From G963665545 sp963665545 (GTDB lineage: Bacteria; Pseudomonadota; Gammaproteobacteria; Xanthomonadales; SZUA-36), in assembly GCA_963665545.2 (NCBI GenBank), contig CAXXKZ010000004.1:558001-622000 (forward strand): a DNA stretch of 64,000 nt, written 5' to 3'. The position numbers were made by a program, and so were the translations under genes. Positions 63,105 to 64,000 of the stretch are shown one piece after another. The notes beneath the pieces are model-generated. The model ran no database searches. It was given only the letters and a program-made list of their open reading frames with translations, and was not told the DNA's origin. Numbering within the stretch: the stretch's first letter is position 1; the number at the start of each line of letters is the position of its first letter.

Positions 63105-63839
63105 TCAACGCCTGAATAGTGAGTGTGAGGCCAGCGGCTTGTCACCCAGACGGTATTGGATCAGACCACGCATCATCATTTTGAGTTCACGCAAATGATG
63201 CACCTGTATTTCCCCGTTTGCCAGCGCCAGCAGCGATTCGCCACGCACCAGGCTGTCCTGCCTGCTGTCTCCGCGCTGTTGCGTATTCCGCGCCACCGCC
63301 CCGGACTCTGCCTGGTAGAGATACCATTGTTCATCCTCTATCGGCGCGCCGGAACCCTGTTCGTGTCGGAGTTGCAGGCCAAATCCGAGTGAATTCAGCA
63401 AATCACGTTCAAACAAACGCAGCTGTATCTGTCGGTCTGCGGCTGCATCCACGGCCGTAACCTCGTTCGCTGACAGGCAGGTGAGCAGGTTTTGATAGCA
63501 AGTAAAAAGCTCTGGGTGTGTATCGGCACGCTGCAGCAGTCGCATCAGCAGCTCATTGGCATAAAGGCCGCATAGCAATGGCTCCCCCATCAATGGTGGT
63601 GTCGAGGCCACCTGGTCGGCCCCGGTCAGCGTGCCCAGTTCCCCACGTTGATACCAGTTCAGCAACAATGGCCTAAACGGCTGGAGAATATTTCGCCACC
63701 GTGACTTGGCGCCGCGCGCGCCGCGGGCCACCAGCCCCTGCCGGCCATGCTCGCGGCTGAATACCTCTACGATAAGGCTGGATTCACGAAATGGCCGGGC
63801 GTGAAGCACATAGGCCGGTTCCTGGGCGAAGCGTTGCAC
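63105..63839 (-). CDS. recO: DNA repair protein RecO
   Basis: A 244-residue recombination mediator that helps RecR load RecA. The OB-fold N-terminus AYVLHARPFRESSLIVEVFSREHG (split as AYVLHARPFRESS and LIVEVFSREHG) and ELLMRLLQRADTHPELF are typical. The start is GTG 63839, three bases from the era stop. The zinc-binding cysteine set of some RecO proteins is not seen. Part of era-recO-pdxJ. Confidence 0.93.
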   Translation of the reverse strand: MQRFAQEPAYVLHARPFRESSLIVEVFSREHGRQGLVARGARGAKSRWRNILQPFRPLLLNWYQRGELGTLTGADQVASTPPLMGEPLLCGLYANELLMRLLQRADTHPELFTCYQNLLTCLSANEVTAVDAAADRQIQLRLFERDLLNSLGFGLQLRHEQGSGAPIEDEQWYLYQAESGAVARNTQQRGDSRQDSLVRGESLLALANGEIQVHHLRELKMMMRGLIQYRLGDKPLASHSLFRR

Positions 63840-63841
63840 GA

Positions 63842-64000
63842 TCAGTCTGAAGGCGTTCTCGCGCCCGGTTCATCGTAGCCGAATTGCTTCAACAACCGCT
63901 CATTGTCCGACCAGCCCTTGCTCACTTTCACCCACGTCCGCAGAAACACCTTCTCACCCAGTAGCGCCTCACTCGCCCTGCGCGCACCACTGCCAACCTG
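63842..64000 (-). CDS. era: GTPase Era, C-terminal end (partial)
   Basis: Fifty-two codons ending at TGA 63842-63844 and running off the window. The sequence VGSGARRASEALLGEKVFLR then TWVKVSKGWSDNERLLKQFGY matches the KH domain end of Era (normally V-G-x-x-A-R-x-A-x-E, L-x-L-W-V-K-V). Era is a GTPase for 30S maturation. The tail (DEPGARTPSD) is longer than in E. coli. recO starts three bases on. Confidence 0.9.
   Translation of the reverse strand, partial: QVGSGARRASEALLGEKVFLRTWVKVSKGWSDNERLLKQFGYDEPGARTPSD

Overview
The window looks like a chromosomal segment of a free-living, moderately GC-rich gammaproteobacterium. Evidence is the housekeeping content and order (era-recO-pdxJ; nagZ-HPRT-methylthioinosine phosphorylase; tadA-guaA-guaB divergent from xseA; a YdbH/YdbL pair), the TonB-dependent receptor and DUF5916 outer-membrane barrels, and an IPTL-CTERM surface protein. 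It resembles Xanthomonadales/Wenzhouxiangella-type genomes more than enterics, but I cannot fix the genus by reading. I see no tRNA, rRNA or CRISPR array.

Layout. 1-4.1 kb: surface-glycan or glycoconjugate genes (VOC protein tail, DegT aminotransferase, GT2, acyl carrier protein, GT4). 4.1-18 kb: exported hydrolases and receptors for scavenging peptides, amides and D-amino acid material: TonB receptor, M28 peptidase, acetamidase/formamidase, M23 peptidase with C-terminal repeats, D-aminoacylase-like amidohydrolase, DUF5916 barrel, M55 D-aminopeptidase. This block is heavily damaged: the receptor is frameshifted and truncated, and three exported hydrolases carry an in-frame TAA, TAG or TGA. 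18-23.5 kb: RHH regulator plus MFS exporter, esterase, Bcr/CflA-type MFS, and a GT2-GtrA fusion. 23.5-35.3 kb: two near-identical 1385-bp IS256-family elements in opposite orientation around a DUF1800/DUF1501 pair and a large IPTL-CTERM repeat protein (frameshifted), with a DNRLRE protein and a dockerin-like protein outside. 35.5-42.7 kb: a six-gene + strand operon: two sulfatase-fold proteins with Thr where sulfatases have Cys/Ser, a phosphodiesterase-like lipoprotein, a PAPS-type sulfotransferase, a small YVGPGAG membrane protein and a membrane protein with an EMC3/DUF106-like layout. 42.9-48 kb: purine and tRNA housekeeping and xseA. 48-53.2 kb: ECF sigma factor and partner, YigZ, a winged-helix regulator with an enoyl-reductase-like protein, and nhaA broken in a G tract. 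53.6-64 kb: a long minus-strand housekeeping run from era to fadH.

The most distinctive points are the cluster of disrupted scavenging genes, with every nonsense codon one GC-to-AT transition from a plausible sense codon; the sulfatase-fold/sulfotransferase/EMC3-like operon; the two IS insertions placed just 5' of minus-strand surface-protein genes; and the structured non-coding repeats at 23.5, 29.6, 40.4, 42.8 and 53.3 kb.
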